64,000 nucleotides of DNA, taken from NCBI GenBank assembly GCA_934233735.1, contig CAKQGQ010000006.1, positions 62,001 to 126,000 on the forward strand, written 5' to 3'. The stretch's first letter is position 1, and each line of letters opens with the position of its first letter. Shown in pieces: positions 7,887 through 16,766 of the stretch. Under the pieces are notes generated by a model. That model made no database searches. It was not told the DNA's origin and worked only from the letters and a program-made list of their open reading frames with translations. The position numbers were made by a program, and so were the translations under genes. The DNA comes from an uncultured Clostridia bacterium (GTDB lineage Bacteria; Bacillota; Clostridia; Peptostreptococcales; Anaerovoracaceae).

Positions 7887-9086
7887 CTATTTCTTTTCCT
7901 GTATTTTTTCACCTTTTCCGCAGACCTGCAAAATTTTATCGGCTGCGGCGGATGCCCCTCCGCATCTATGAAAACCTTCTGAAATCATCTCTGCATTTTT
8001 CTTGTATGACGGCTCAGCCATCAGCTTTTCGGCGGCATGCCTTATCGTCTGCGCCTCAGTGTTTTCGAGCAAAATTCCTGCACCCAGCTCGGCCGTTCTT
8101 CTCGCCACGCCAAGCTGCTCCGAAGTCTGCGGAAGCATGGCAATCGGCACGCCGAAGTACAAGCTTTCACTTACGCTGTTCATTCCGCAGTGCGAAAAGA
8201 ACACATCGGCTTTATTGAGAACCGCAATCTGGTCAACACTGCTGTAGACGGATATGTTCGCCGGAAGCTGTCCGAAGTCCGAAAGCCTCACCACATCGCC
8301 TGCAGAGAGAATCACCTGATATTGCGTGTCTGCAAAAGCCTCGATAAATCTCCTGTACAGCGGCATCATGTCGTTGTTGACCGTCCCCATTGAAATATAT
8401 ATGAGATTTTCTTTCGTTTTTTCAATTTCCTGTGTGCATGGCCTGATTGACGGACCCACGAAGCTGTATTTATCTGAAAAGGTTTCCGCGCAAGGCTGAA
8501 ACTCGGGCGATGTGTAAACAATTGTCTCGGTATTTTCATTATTCGCTATGATGTCAAGAAAGCTCTTGATTGGGTACCCTTTTTCCTGCAGACGCTTCAC
8601 ATCACGCCTCATCTTCGGAAGCGCGCGAAGGAGCTCAAAAAATCCCGTGCCGCCATGCTTCATAATTTTCGCAGATTCTTTGTTAAAGGCAAATGTCGTC
8701 GTGGATGAAACGAACGGAATTCCGTATTTGAGCGCCGCAGCTTTGCCCCATACTGCCATGGAATCCGCGACAATGCAGTCGGGTTTCAGCTTTTCCATGT
8801 CTGCTTTGATTTTTTCATCAAGCGCTAAGGTCGTATCCACCAGAATTTTAATTGAAAAAGCCATGTCCTTTCCGATTCTTGCTCCATCTGCGGGGCTGAG
8901 CTTCTGCTCCATGTCATATTCGTCGCAGGAGACAAACTTTGCACCTGCCTCTTCAATTCTCTCGCGGAGCATATTATAGGAATAGTAATAGACCTCATGC
9001 CCTCTGGATACCAGCTCTCTGACTACGCCAAGCGTCGGGTTCGTGTGTCCCTGCGCCGGAATGCAGAAAAATACAATTTTACTCAT
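7887..9086 (-). CDS. MGT-type (macrolide-like) UDP-glycosyltransferase, GT1 family
   Basis: 399 residues. The N-terminal Rossmann half begins SKIVFFCIPAQGHTNPTLGVVREL, typical of MGT/UGT enzymes with the catalytic-type His in GHTNP. The C-terminal half has the nucleotide-sugar signature HCGMNSVSESLYFGVPIAMLPQTSEQ (around 297-322). Such enzymes attach sugars to small lipophilic acceptors, including lipids and drugs. The acceptor here is not evident. The start overlaps the AbrB-like gene by 8 bases, so its expression is tied to that regulator. Confidence 0.9.
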   Translation of the reverse strand: MSKIVFFCIPAQGHTNPTLGVVRELVSRGHEVYYYSYNMLRERIEEAGAKFVSCDEYDMEQKLSPADGARIGKDMAFSIKILVDTTLALDEKIKADMEKLKPDCIVADSMAVWGKAAALKYGIPFVSSTTTFAFNKESAKIMKHGGTGFFELLRALPKMRRDVKRLQEKGYPIKSFLDIIANNENTETIVYTSPEFQPCAETFSDKYSFVGPSIRPCTQEIEKTKENLIYISMGTVNNDMMPLYRRFIEAFADTQYQVILSAGDVVRLSDFGQLPANISVYSSVDQIAVLNKADVFFSHCGMNSVSESLYFGVPIAMLPQTSEQLGVARRTAELGAGILLENTEAQTIRHAAEKLMAEPSYKKNAEMISEGFHRCGGASAAADKILQVCGKGEKIQEKK

Positions 9087-9312
9087 TTTCTTTTCCTTCT
9101 TCCTTTTCGTTCATTTCGGAAAAAATACGGGAAATCAATTCGCCCTGCATCCGCTTCGGAAGAATTGCAATTCCCTTTTCCGGATCGCCGAGTACGATGA
9201 TTTCGTCTCCCGGCGCGAGTTCAAACAGCTCCCTGGCTTCTTTCGGAATCACAAACTGTCCCTTTTCTCCGATTTTTACCATCCATGCGTATTTATTGTC
9301 ATGTGTTTTCAT
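9079..9312 (-). CDS. AbrB/SpoVT-type DNA-binding regulator
   Basis: 77 residues. A single swapped-hairpin domain is seen: MVKIGEKGQFVIPKEARELFELAPGDEIIVLGDPEKGIAIL, followed by a charged tail. The proteins bind DNA as dimers and often repress their own promoter. It is the first gene of a four-gene operon, and the 3' end overlaps the glycosyltransferase start. Start 9312 was chosen because the domain begins nine residues later and GAGGA lies about 12 bases upstream; the longer frame to 9384 would run into the promoter. The inverted repeat over the promoter is a likely operator (inference). Confidence 0.88.
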   Translation of the reverse strand: MKTHDNKYAWMVKIGEKGQFVIPKEARELFELAPGDEIIVLGDPEKGIAILPKRMQGELISRIFSEMNEKEEGKENE

Positions 9313-9361
9313 AATAAATGCGTTTCCTCTGTCCTCTGATATTCGTTTAATATTTGTTCGA

Positions 9362-9408
9362 GTATGATTTGTATGAATAATCATACTTCATTTCGTTTTA
9401 AAAGTCAA
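9362..9408 (-). promoter_or_regulatory. Sigma-A promoter with overlapping inverted repeat (operon of AbrB-like regulator)
   Basis: On the minus strand TTGACT (9403-9408), a 17-base spacer and TATGAT (9380-9385) form a near-consensus promoter. The perfect arms GTATGATT and AATCATAC (9362-9369 and 9379-9386) place an inverted repeat over the -10 box and start site, where a bound repressor would block RNA polymerase. Confidence 0.75.
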
Positions 9409-9426
9409 GCCCCTGCGCGCCTTCTC

Positions 9427-9455
9427 TTGTCTTTTTGCGTCGAAAACGATATAAT
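9427..9455 (+). promoter_or_regulatory. Sigma-A promoter of the histidine kinase gene
   Basis: TTGTCT, 17-base spacer, TATAAT, 46 bases before the ATG at 9501. Divergent from the AbrB-like operon promoter, with the -35 boxes about 18 bases apart, so the two could share regulation. Confidence 0.7.
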
Positions 9456-9500
9456 AATCTATTGACGAAATATACGAAGTATAAGGAGGAAAATGCTGCC

Positions 9501-11492
9501 ATGCTGAAGGGTTTTGCCAAGCTTTTGTTTGCTGTCGTGCTGATTTTAGTCAGTGCCAGCCTTATCATTCAAATGAAGTACAGCATCTCTTTCAATGAAT
9601 ATCTGGCTTACTCGCAGCCGCTCACCCGTGAAGAGCAGCAGTTTCTCAAGGAAAAGAAATCGCTGACTTACGGCATTGTTGCTGAAAACGCGCCTTTTAC
9701 TTCCAGAAACGAACAAACAGGTGACGACGAAGGACTTACCGTCGACTACATCGACATTTTATCCCAAAAGCTTAATACACCGATTTATGAAAAAGTCGTT
9801 GAAGCGGGCGATGAGCCGCAAGCACTGCGCGAACAGGAAATTGATATTACGGATCTTTTTTCTGCCGCAAAGGGAAGCAGCAGCTATGCCTCGACGCAGC
9901 CGATTTACAAGCTCGATAGCGTCCTCATAACACTGTATGAAAACAAAAAAATTAATTATATCAGGGACTTAAATACGAAAAAAATTGCCGTGCTCAAGGA
10001 TGAGTTTTTGGAAAAAGCGCTGACAGGCTCGATGCCGAAGGGGCAAACGACGAATTTCGTCTATGTGCCAAGTATGAAAACCGGGCTTTCCATGCTTGCG
10101 GAAGGCAAAGTTGACGCAGTTGCCGGGACAGAGCTTACAATTAATTATTATGCACAACAGCTCGGCATGGAAAATGCGCTCCGTCAGATCGGCGATAATA
10201 TCTGCACCGAAGATGTTGCCCTTGCGGTAAGCGTATACAATACGAAACTTTACAATATTCTGAATAAAGCGTTGCTACAGCTGAAAAAAGACGGCGCTTT
10301 CGACAGCGCACAAAAGCAGTGGCTCGGCTCTTCGGCCAGCATGGTTACAAACTCAGCCAGCGTAAGGTGGGCTGAGTGGATCATCATCGTCTGCGTAGCG
10401 ATTGTTGAGCTTCTGATGTTTTGGGAATCGGTTCTCAACCGCAGAATCGAGAAAAAAACGTTGGAACTCCGCATTGAAAAGAAGAATCTGCAGACGATTA
10501 TTGACAATATAGACGCTTTAATTGCGGTAATCAGCGGCGATGACATTATCACGCAGTGCAATGCCTTCGGGAAATGGCTCCTTGGCGACGAACGCGCTTC
10601 TTTCTTAGGCTGCGGCATCGGCTCTGTTGAGATTTTGGGCGATTTATACCGTCTCTACTCTACCGATCCGAATGCGCCTTACTACGCCTACAGGCAGCGG
10701 GAATATGCCATCTCCGTTCGCGTGCTGAACCCTGAAAAAGGAACACGGCTGATTCGGATTGAGGACTGTACCGAAAGCAATCTTGCAGAGAGAAAGCTCC
10801 GGCAGGAAAATAAAATGGCTGCAGTCGGTCAGCTTTCTGCCGGACTTGCACACGAAATCCGAAATCCACTCGGTCTGATAAAAAATTATTCATATATTTT
10901 GCAGGATTACGCTGCAGACGACATGGCGCAGCATTCGCTGGATGTTATCAAGGATTCTGTCGGACGAATTGATTCGCTTATTGAGAATCTTCTCCGCTTT
11001 TCGCGGCTGAGTAACGATACCTCCGCATTCTTCAATCTTGAAAAGCTTCTGCAGAGCATTCTAAGCCTTGAGCGAAAAAAGCTCGATGCAGAAAAGATTG
11101 AAATCGCACTTTCCTGCCCGCAGGATTTTTCCATCCGCACTAGAGAAGAAACCGTTAAAATCCTCGCCTTTAATCTCATCAACAATGCAGTAGAGGCGAT
11201 AGCGGAAAGCGGACAAAAGAGCGGAAAAATTGAAATCAGCGTAACCCGCCTTGCGGAGAATAATCTGATACAAATGATATTTTCGGACAACGGCCCGGGT
11301 ATGGATGAAAACCGGCTGGAAAAAGTTTTCGACCCCTTCTTTACGACGAAAGATACCGGCACGGGACTTGGACTTTACATCGTCAGCACGGAAGTCGAAA
11401 AGGTCGGCGGACAAATTTCGGTAAAAAGTACGCCTACCGAAGGCACTACATTCACCGTCCTGCTTCCGGATGAAAAAAATGAGGAGAAATGA
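9501..11492 (+). CDS. Sensor histidine kinase with extracellular solute-binding domain
   Basis: 663 residues. One N-terminal membrane helix (residues about 6-24) precedes an extracellular family-3 solute-binding-protein-like domain (about 45-270), in which LTYGIVAENAPFTSRNE and KVDAVAGTELTINYYAQQ fit that fold. A second helix (EWIIIVCVAIVELLMFW) leads to a PAS-like stretch (TIIDNIDALIAVISGDD). The kinase core then follows: H-box SAGLAHEIRNPLG, N-box NLINNAVEAI, DNGPGMD and FFTTKDTGTGLGL. The sensor domain suggests an amino acid or similar small solute as ligand (inference). ATG 9501 has AAGGAGG 11 bases upstream; the frame is open 22 codons further up but runs into the promoter. The response regulator starts two bases after the stop. 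Confidence 0.92.
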   Translation: MLKGFAKLLFAVVLILVSASLIIQMKYSISFNEYLAYSQPLTREEQQFLKEKKSLTYGIVAENAPFTSRNEQTGDDEGLTVDYIDILSQKLNTPIYEKVVEAGDEPQALREQEIDITDLFSAAKGSSSYASTQPIYKLDSVLITLYENKKINYIRDLNTKKIAVLKDEFLEKALTGSMPKGQTTNFVYVPSMKTGLSMLAEGKVDAVAGTELTINYYAQQLGMENALRQIGDNICTEDVALAVSVYNTKLYNILNKALLQLKKDGAFDSAQKQWLGSSASMVTNSASVRWAEWIIIVCVAIVELLMFWESVLNRRIEKKTLELRIEKKNLQTIIDNIDALIAVISGDDIITQCNAFGKWLLGDERASFLGCGIGSVEILGDLYRLYSTDPNAPYYAYRQREYAISVRVLNPEKGTRLIRIEDCTESNLAERKLRQENKMAAVGQLSAGLAHEIRNPLGLIKNYSYILQDYAADDMAQHSLDVIKDSVGRIDSLIENLLRFSRLSNDTSAFFNLEKLLQSILSLERKKLDAEKIEIALSCPQDFSIRTREETVKILAFNLINNAVEAIAESGQKSGKIEISVTRLAENNLIQMIFSDNGPGMDENRLEKVFDPFFTTKDTGTGLGLYIVSTEVEKVGGQISVKSTPTEGTTFTVLLPDEKNEEK

Positions 11493-11493
11493 A

Positions 11494-12864
11494 ATGGAAA
11501 AGAAAAATTACAGAATTTTGGTTGTCGATGACGAAATTGAATATCAGAGAGTCTTTTCATATTTGCTCAAGCGGAACGGTTATGATGTGGTTACGGCTTC
11601 GGGCGCGCGTGAGGCTCTCAATCTCCTCGAAAGCAATGAAATCAATCTGATTATTACGGATTTGAAAATGCCCGATATGGACGGGCTGGAACTTGTAAAA
11701 GCGGTAAAATCCGAGTACGAGGACATTGATATTATGATAATCACCGCCTTCGGCTCTATCGAAAGCGCAGTCGAGGCGATGAAATACGGGGCGTGCGGCT
11801 ACTCCATAAAAAACAGTGAACCGGAGGCTCTTTTAGCGGATGTGGACAGGCTCGCGAGAATTAAAATGCTCGAAAAGGAAAACAAAATCCTGACTGAACA
11901 AAACAGCCCGGACAGCGATATTTTCTTAAAGAGCAAAAGTCCTGCGTATCGGGATCTTCTCGAAACCTGCCGCCAGATTGCGAACTCCGACATTAATGTT
12001 CTGCTCTTAGGCGAGTCCGGCGTCGGCAAAGAGGTCGCTGCGAAGTATATCCATGACCTGAGTTTGCGCAAAGACCGGCATTTTATCCCGGTAAACTGTC
12101 AGGTTTTCGGTGAAGGTACTTTGGAATCCGAGCTTTTCGGCCACGAAAAAGGTGCTTTTACAGGCGCAAACGAAAAGCGGATTGGCAGATTCGAGGCTGC
12201 CGACCATGGCACGCTTTTCCTCGATGAAATCGGAGACATTCCGCTCAGCCTGCAGGGAAAACTGCTCCGCGTCCTTGAAAACAGAACAATTGAAAGGGTC
12301 GGCAGCAATAAGTCGATTGCGCTTGACATCCGGCTGATTTCCGCGACTAACAAAGAGCTTGAAGATGAGATTTCACGCGGACTGTTCCGCGAAGACCTTT
12401 TATACCGTATTAACACCATGACGGTCACTGTTCCGCCGTTGCGCAGGCGAAAGGAAGACCTGCCGGATATGATTGATTTTTTCATCCGCAAAATCGAAAA
12501 GGAACAAAAAAAGAAGATTCTCGATATTGAGCCTCTTACTTTGGACTTTCTGTATCAATACGATTATCCCGGTAATATCCGCGAACTGAAAAACCTGCTT
12601 GAACGCATGGTTGCCCTGAGCGATGACGGCATCCTGCGCAGCCGCGGCTTTGCGAAAAGCCCGTCCGTGCCGGCATCCGCCGGCACGGCGCAGGAGCAGC
12701 GCGAAGTGCTGCCCCTGCGCACCGCCAGAGGCATTTTTGAGAAGGAACACATCGAAAATGCGCTGGCGGTGACGGGCGGCAATGTTGCCGCCGCCGCGAA
12801 ACTTCTGGATATCACGAAACGGCAGCTTTGGAACAAGATTGCAGAGTACAAAATTCAGCGTTAA
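11494..12864 (+). CDS. NtrC-family sigma-54-dependent response regulator
   Basis: 456 residues. Receiver: acidic pocket VVDDE at 10-14 and phospho-acceptor Asp56 in IITDLKMPD. AAA+ domain: Walker A GESGVGKE, the complete sigma-54 contact loop GAFTGA, Walker B TLFLDEIGD, and the RRRKEDLPDM segment. C-terminus: Fis-type helix-turn-helix GNVAAAAKLLDITKRQLWNKI. All elements needed to open a sigma-54 promoter are present. AGGAG eight bases upstream sets the start; coupling with the kinase is tight (one base between stop and start). The likely targets are the repeats at 12903-12964 and the promoter at 13050, so it should activate the adjacent antiporter operon. Confidence 0.95.
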   Translation: MEKKNYRILVVDDEIEYQRVFSYLLKRNGYDVVTASGAREALNLLESNEINLIITDLKMPDMDGLELVKAVKSEYEDIDIMIITAFGSIESAVEAMKYGACGYSIKNSEPEALLADVDRLARIKMLEKENKILTEQNSPDSDIFLKSKSPAYRDLLETCRQIANSDINVLLLGESGVGKEVAAKYIHDLSLRKDRHFIPVNCQVFGEGTLESELFGHEKGAFTGANEKRIGRFEAADHGTLFLDEIGDIPLSLQGKLLRVLENRTIERVGSNKSIALDIRLISATNKELEDEISRGLFREDLLYRINTMTVTVPPLRRRKEDLPDMIDFFIRKIEKEQKKKILDIEPLTLDFLYQYDYPGNIRELKNLLERMVALSDDGILRSRGFAKSPSVPASAGTAQEQREVLPLRTARGIFEKEHIENALAVTGGNVAAAAKLLDITKRQLWNKIAEYKIQR

Positions 12865-12902
12865 CCGACTGATAATCCAAAGTGTTGGCAGAATACCAAG
12901 CG

Positions 12903-12964
12903 GTGAAGTTTTTTTCACATCCGTTAGTGAAGTTTTTTTCACTCATGCATGAAAAAAACTTCAC
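12903..12964 (+). promoter_or_regulatory. Three-copy enhancer-like repeat (putative NtrC-type UAS)
   Basis: Two identical 16-mers GTGAAGTTTTTTTCAC at 12903-12918 and 12927-12942 (24 bases apart) and a third, 15/16 matching copy in reverse orientation at 12949-12964. Each has partly palindromic ends (GTGAA/TTCAC). The last copy ends 86 bases before the -24 element, the usual distance for sigma-54 enhancers. They lie just after the regulator gene that probably binds them. Confidence 0.8.
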
Positions 12965-13049
12965 CCGTCGCCCTCCGTGGCGTTCCCGCTATTATCGCAG
13001 TCTTTGAAATTTCAACAAGAATCCAACATAAAATCATCACAATAGTCGG

Positions 13050-13065
13050 TGGCACGATTTTTGCT
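13050..13065 (+). promoter_or_regulatory. Consensus sigma-54 (-24/-12) promoter
   Basis: TGGCACGATTTTTGCT matches the sigma-54 consensus TGGCAC-N5-TTGCW at every defined base. The GG and GC are 12 bases apart start to start. The expected transcript start lies near 13077, about 28 bases before the start of the first antiporter gene. Confidence 0.93.
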
Positions 13066-13104
13066 CTATAAATGAGCAGTCACTGACTAGGGAAGGAGAT
13101 TACC

Positions 13105-14532
13105 TTGCATTCAAAAGTAAAGCGGAAGCCTCCTTTGTGGCTTTCCCTTGTTCCCTTTGTAAGCTTAATATTGATTATGCTCCCAAGCGTAATTATCTTG
13201 GGTGCCGACCCTCAGATTCCGCTGATTATCTGTATCGGAATTACTGCTTTCATCGGAATTTTCGTTCTCGGCTATTCGTGGAGCGAAATTGAAACAGCGA
13301 TGATTGAAAGCAATGCGGCGGCAATGCAGGCGAATTTTATCATTATGCTTGTAGGTTGTCTCATGGGGGTCTGGATGTCGGGAGGCATTGTTCCCGGACT
13401 TATTTACTACGGTTTGAAATTATTCACGCCCGGCATCTTTTTGGCGGCTTTGCCGATTCTATGCGCAATTATTTCAATTTCAACAGGCTCAGCGTGGACG
13501 ACCGCCGGTACAATCGGCGTGTCGGCGATGGGCGTTGCAGCAGGACTTGGAATACCTTTTCCGATTGCCGCAGGTGCAATCATTACAGGAGCGCAGTTCG
13601 GCGATAAGCTCTCGCCGCTTTCGGACAGCACGAATCTGGCTGCCGGAATTACAGGCACGAACCTTTTTACGCATGTGAGACACATGTTGTGGAGCACAAT
13701 CCCGAGTTTTGTTCTCGCAGTCGGCTGTTTTGCCGTTATCGGCGCAGGCTACAGCGGCAGCAATGTTGATGACAGCCAGATTCAGATGATCTGCGATGTA
13801 TTGCAGGCAAACTTCCATATTACACCTTGGATTCTGCTTGCGCCGCTTTCCATTATCTTGATTATGATTCTGCATGTCCCGGCGATTCCGGGCATGGCAA
13901 TCGGAACAGCGATTGGCGTTATCTTCGCCTTGGTACAGGGAAACAGTCTCGGAGATATTATGCAGCAAATGCTTTATGGTTTTGAGCTCACGTCGGGCAG
14001 TGATTCGGTGGACAAGCTTCTGAACAGAGGCGGAATGCAGTCCATGATGTATACAATTTCTTTGGTTATCTGCGCACTGGCATTTGGCGGTGCGGTTAAG
14101 TGCATCGGCTGTCTGGATGTTTTCATCGAGACGATCCTGCTGAGCTGCAGAACCAGAGCTTCCATCATGATCGCAAACATTTTTTTCTGCATCGGCATGA
14201 ATTTTTTAGCTGCCGACCAGTATATGTCCATCGTAATCCCCGGACAAATGTTCAAAGAAACCTATAAAAAGCTGAACCTTGCACCGGAAAACTTGTCTCG
14301 GCTTCTGGAAGATTCCGGAACTTTGACATCCGGCATTGTTCCTTGGTCGACCTGCGGTGCTTTGTATTACTCCGTCTTAGGCGTCAGTGCATTCGTTTAT
14401 TTCCCGTTTTGCTTCATGGCCTACTTAAATCCCCTCATCTCGGCAGTTTATGCCGTGACAGGATTTAAGCTCACACCTTTGGATCCTTCAAAACCGATTC
14501 GGGACAGGCTGGAAGACATTGAGGAAATCTAA
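13105..14532 (+). CDS. NhaC-family Na+/H+ (or solute/cation) antiporter, copy 1
   Basis: 475 residues, about 11-12 membrane segments. Family signatures: GSAWTTAGTIGVSAMG, then GAQFGDKLSPLSDSTNLAAG, and a late LAADQYMSIVIPGQMF followed by LEDSGTLTSGIVPWSTCG. NhaC proteins exchange Na+ for protons or, in MleN-type members, organic acids. Substrate cannot be assigned from sequence. The start is an unusual TTG at 13105, chosen because AAGGAG ends six bases before it and no ATG fits. It is the first gene under the sigma-54 promoter, with a second paralogue 21 bases downstream. Confidence 0.92.
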   Translation: MHSKVKRKPPLWLSLVPFVSLILIMLPSVIILGADPQIPLIICIGITAFIGIFVLGYSWSEIETAMIESNAAAMQANFIIMLVGCLMGVWMSGGIVPGLIYYGLKLFTPGIFLAALPILCAIISISTGSAWTTAGTIGVSAMGVAAGLGIPFPIAAGAIITGAQFGDKLSPLSDSTNLAAGITGTNLFTHVRHMLWSTIPSFVLAVGCFAVIGAGYSGSNVDDSQIQMICDVLQANFHITPWILLAPLSIILIMILHVPAIPGMAIGTAIGVIFALVQGNSLGDIMQQMLYGFELTSGSDSVDKLLNRGGMQSMMYTISLVICALAFGGAVKCIGCLDVFIETILLSCRTRASIMIANIFFCIGMNFLAADQYMSIVIPGQMFKETYKKLNLAPENLSRLLEDSGTLTSGIVPWSTCGALYYSVLGVSAFVYFPFCFMAYLNPLISAVYAVTGFKLTPLDPSKPIRDRLEDIEEI

Positions 14533-14553
14533 GTCAAGGAGGATATTTTTACA

Positions 14554-16077
14554 ATGAACGAACAAACAGTAAAAACCGCGCGCATGCCGAATAAAATCGA
14601 AGCTCTGATTCCGATTGTATTCCTGCTCGCTATCATGATTTCAAACTATGTTTTCGGTTGGGGACAGGATCCTCACATTCCGGTACTTCTTGCTTGCTGC
14701 GTAGCAATGCTTGTCGGCAAACTCTGCGGTCATTCCTATGCAGATATGCTGGCAGGCGGCCTCAACGCTGTCAGCCAGTCACTGGAAGCAATCATCATCA
14801 TTCTCTGCGTAGGATGTCTGATCGGTTCTTTTGAATGGACAGGTACAATTCCTGCCGTTGTATACTATGGTCTGCAATTAATCAGCCCGAAGCTTTTCCT
14901 TCCGCTTGCATGTATCTTATGCGCTGCTGTAGGTATTGCAATCGGTTCTGCTTGGACGGTAACTGCAACACTCGGTATTGCGTTCATGGCAATCGGTACG
15001 ACAATGGGTCTCAACCCTGCGCTCGTTGCCGGCATGATTCTTTCCGGTGCTTGCTGCGGAGACAAATTTTCACCACTTTCCGACTCCACGAACCTCGCCG
15101 CAGGTTCCGCTCAGACCGGTCTTTTCGACCATGTAAGGGCGATGATTACTACAACTTTCCCAAGCCTTGTAATCGCAATCATCATTTACGCAATTATTTC
15201 GCTTCAGGGCAGTGCTCAATATGATCCTGAACTTGCAAACGGCTTATCTCAAGCAATCATCGACCATTATGACTATATGAGCCCTGTACTCCTGCTTCCT
15301 CTGGTTGCAATCGTAGTTGTTGCTCTTATCAAAATGCCGGCGCTGGCAGGCGTAATTCTGGTTTCGATTATCGGATGCATCTTTGCGGTTATTTTCCAGG
15401 GTGCAGGCTTCTCCGACTGCATCACAATGATGCACTACGGATACAGTGCAGAAACAGGGAACGAACTTTGCGATACACTCCTTAACAAAGGTGGTATGGA
15501 CGCAATGCTCTGGACAAACAACCTCGTAATCGTAGCCGTTGCTTTCGGCGGAATTCTCCAGACAATTGGTGCTGTAGAATCCCTGCTCGGCGGTTTAATC
15601 AAGAAGGTTCGTACACCGTTCCAGCTCATCGTCGTTACAATCCTTACATCCGTATTCTGTATTACGACAATGTGCGACCAGTACCTCGGACTGATTATTC
15701 CTGCAAGTATGTATAAAGACAAATTTGATGAAATGGGTCTTGCAAGAAACATGCTTTCCAGAACACTGGAAGACGGCGGTACACTCTGGTCACCACTGGT
15801 TCCGTGGTCATCCTGCGGTGCTTACCACTCAAACATTTTAGGTGTTCCGACATTATCCTACCTGCCGTTCACCTTCATGAACTTAATCAACCCGATTTTC
15901 GCAATCGTTACCGCATCCTTCGGCTCCAATATTCTTTATGCTGACGGAACAAGAACCAATATCTTCGGTAAGCTTGTCAAAGGCTCCGTTGCAGGGGCCC
16001 CGAAGGAAGCTCACGAAAAGGCACTCGCCGCTCTTGCAGAACTCAGAAGTGCCGGCAAAGCGAAAGACATTAAATAA
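14554..16077 (+). CDS. NhaC-family antiporter, copy 2
   Basis: 507 residues with the same architecture as its neighbour: GSAWTVTATLGIAFMA, CCGDKFSPLSDSTNLAAGS, MCDQYLGLIIPASMYKD and LEDGGTLWSPLVPWSSCG. It differs from copy 1 in having an extended hydrophilic C-terminal tail rich in Lys and Ala. AAGGAGG lies 11 bases before the ATG. Adjacent paralogues under one promoter may form a heteromer or handle different substrates; this is inference. Codon choice here is visibly different from copy 1 (more ATC, CTC and ACA), so it may not be a recent tandem duplicate. Confidence 0.92.
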   Translation: MNEQTVKTARMPNKIEALIPIVFLLAIMISNYVFGWGQDPHIPVLLACCVAMLVGKLCGHSYADMLAGGLNAVSQSLEAIIIILCVGCLIGSFEWTGTIPAVVYYGLQLISPKLFLPLACILCAAVGIAIGSAWTVTATLGIAFMAIGTTMGLNPALVAGMILSGACCGDKFSPLSDSTNLAAGSAQTGLFDHVRAMITTTFPSLVIAIIIYAIISLQGSAQYDPELANGLSQAIIDHYDYMSPVLLLPLVAIVVVALIKMPALAGVILVSIIGCIFAVIFQGAGFSDCITMMHYGYSAETGNELCDTLLNKGGMDAMLWTNNLVIVAVAFGGILQTIGAVESLLGGLIKKVRTPFQLIVVTILTSVFCITTMCDQYLGLIIPASMYKDKFDEMGLARNMLSRTLEDGGTLWSPLVPWSSCGAYHSNILGVPTLSYLPFTFMNLINPIFAIVTASFGSNILYADGTRTNIFGKLVKGSVAGAPKEAHEKALAALAELRSAGKAKDIK

Positions 16078-16108
16078 TATTTGATAGAATTTAAAGGAAG
16101 ATTTTGCT

Positions 16109-16609
16109 ATGAAATATCATGGAATAGTCAAACAGCGTGAGCTTTGGCTGACGATTACAATCTTTATCATTGCCGCATACCTGCTTTACAGAGAATATGC
16201 CGCAGGTCAGTACATTTATATTCCGCTTGCGTTAATGGTAATGCTCGCCTGCTTCTTTGAAAGGGAACACATTATCTCGGAAGAAGGGGTAGATATTAAA
16301 TACAATCTGTTCAAAGTCTGCATCAAGCACAATTATTGGGCATGGGATGAAATAACGACCCTGCACCCGGATTACAAGCGTGCAAGACCGAATGTCATGC
16401 TTCATATCGGCAAGGACGTGGTAACACGGACTTTCACGATGAAGCCTTCCGATTGTAAGGGCGCCATGGAGCTTGCGCGGCGCATGAATCCGCACATCTA
16501 TATTGATGATATTACCGAAACGGAGCAGGAGCTCCGTGAACAGCAGATACTTCACAGACAGGAAGTCGCAAAGGCGCAGAAAGCCGCCGCAAAGCGACGC
16601 AAAAAATAA
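16109..16609 (+). CDS. Small membrane protein with PH-like cytoplasmic domain
   Basis: 166 residues. Two adjacent membrane helices near the N-terminus (LWLTITIFIIAAYLLY and YIYIPLALMVMLACFF) are followed by a soluble beta-rich segment (IISEEGVDIKYNLFKVCIKHNYWAWDEITTLHPD) resembling the bacterial PH-like fold of small membrane proteins. The C-terminal helix is strongly basic (QEVAKAQKAAAKRRKK). No catalytic motif. As the third gene of the antiporter operon, with a terminator right after, it may assist or regulate the antiporters (inference). Confidence 0.8.
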   Translation: MKYHGIVKQRELWLTITIFIIAAYLLYREYAAGQYIYIPLALMVMLACFFEREHIISEEGVDIKYNLFKVCIKHNYWAWDEITTLHPDYKRARPNVMLHIGKDVVTRTFTMKPSDCKGAMELARRMNPHIYIDDITETEQELREQQILHRQEVAKAQKAAAKRRKK

Positions 16610-16625
16610 ACGTTGTGTAGCGAAA

Positions 16626-16660
16626 GCGTAAGTCCAAACGGATTTGCGCTTTTTCTTTTT
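16626..16660 (+). terminator. Terminator of the sigma-54 antiporter operon
   Basis: GCGTAAGTCC and GGATTTGCGC pair over 10 positions (two G-T) around AAAC, then TTTTTCTTTTT. It starts 17 bases after the last stop. Confidence 0.88.
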
Positions 16661-16720
16661 GCAAAATTTGCACTGCTTTTTACAGCCTGGTCGATCTTCA
16701 CGATTCGGGAAAAATAGCAT

Positions 16721-16755
16721 ATAAAAGGCAGTCTGCGATTGATATGCAGGCTGCC
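16721..16755 (-). terminator. Terminator of the lipoprotein gene
   Basis: On the minus strand GGCAGCCTGC and GCAGACTGCC form a stem with one mismatch, followed by TTTTATAT. It starts 12 bases after the stop of the lipoprotein gene. Confidence 0.75.
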
Positions 16756-16766
16756 CTTCTCTTGTC

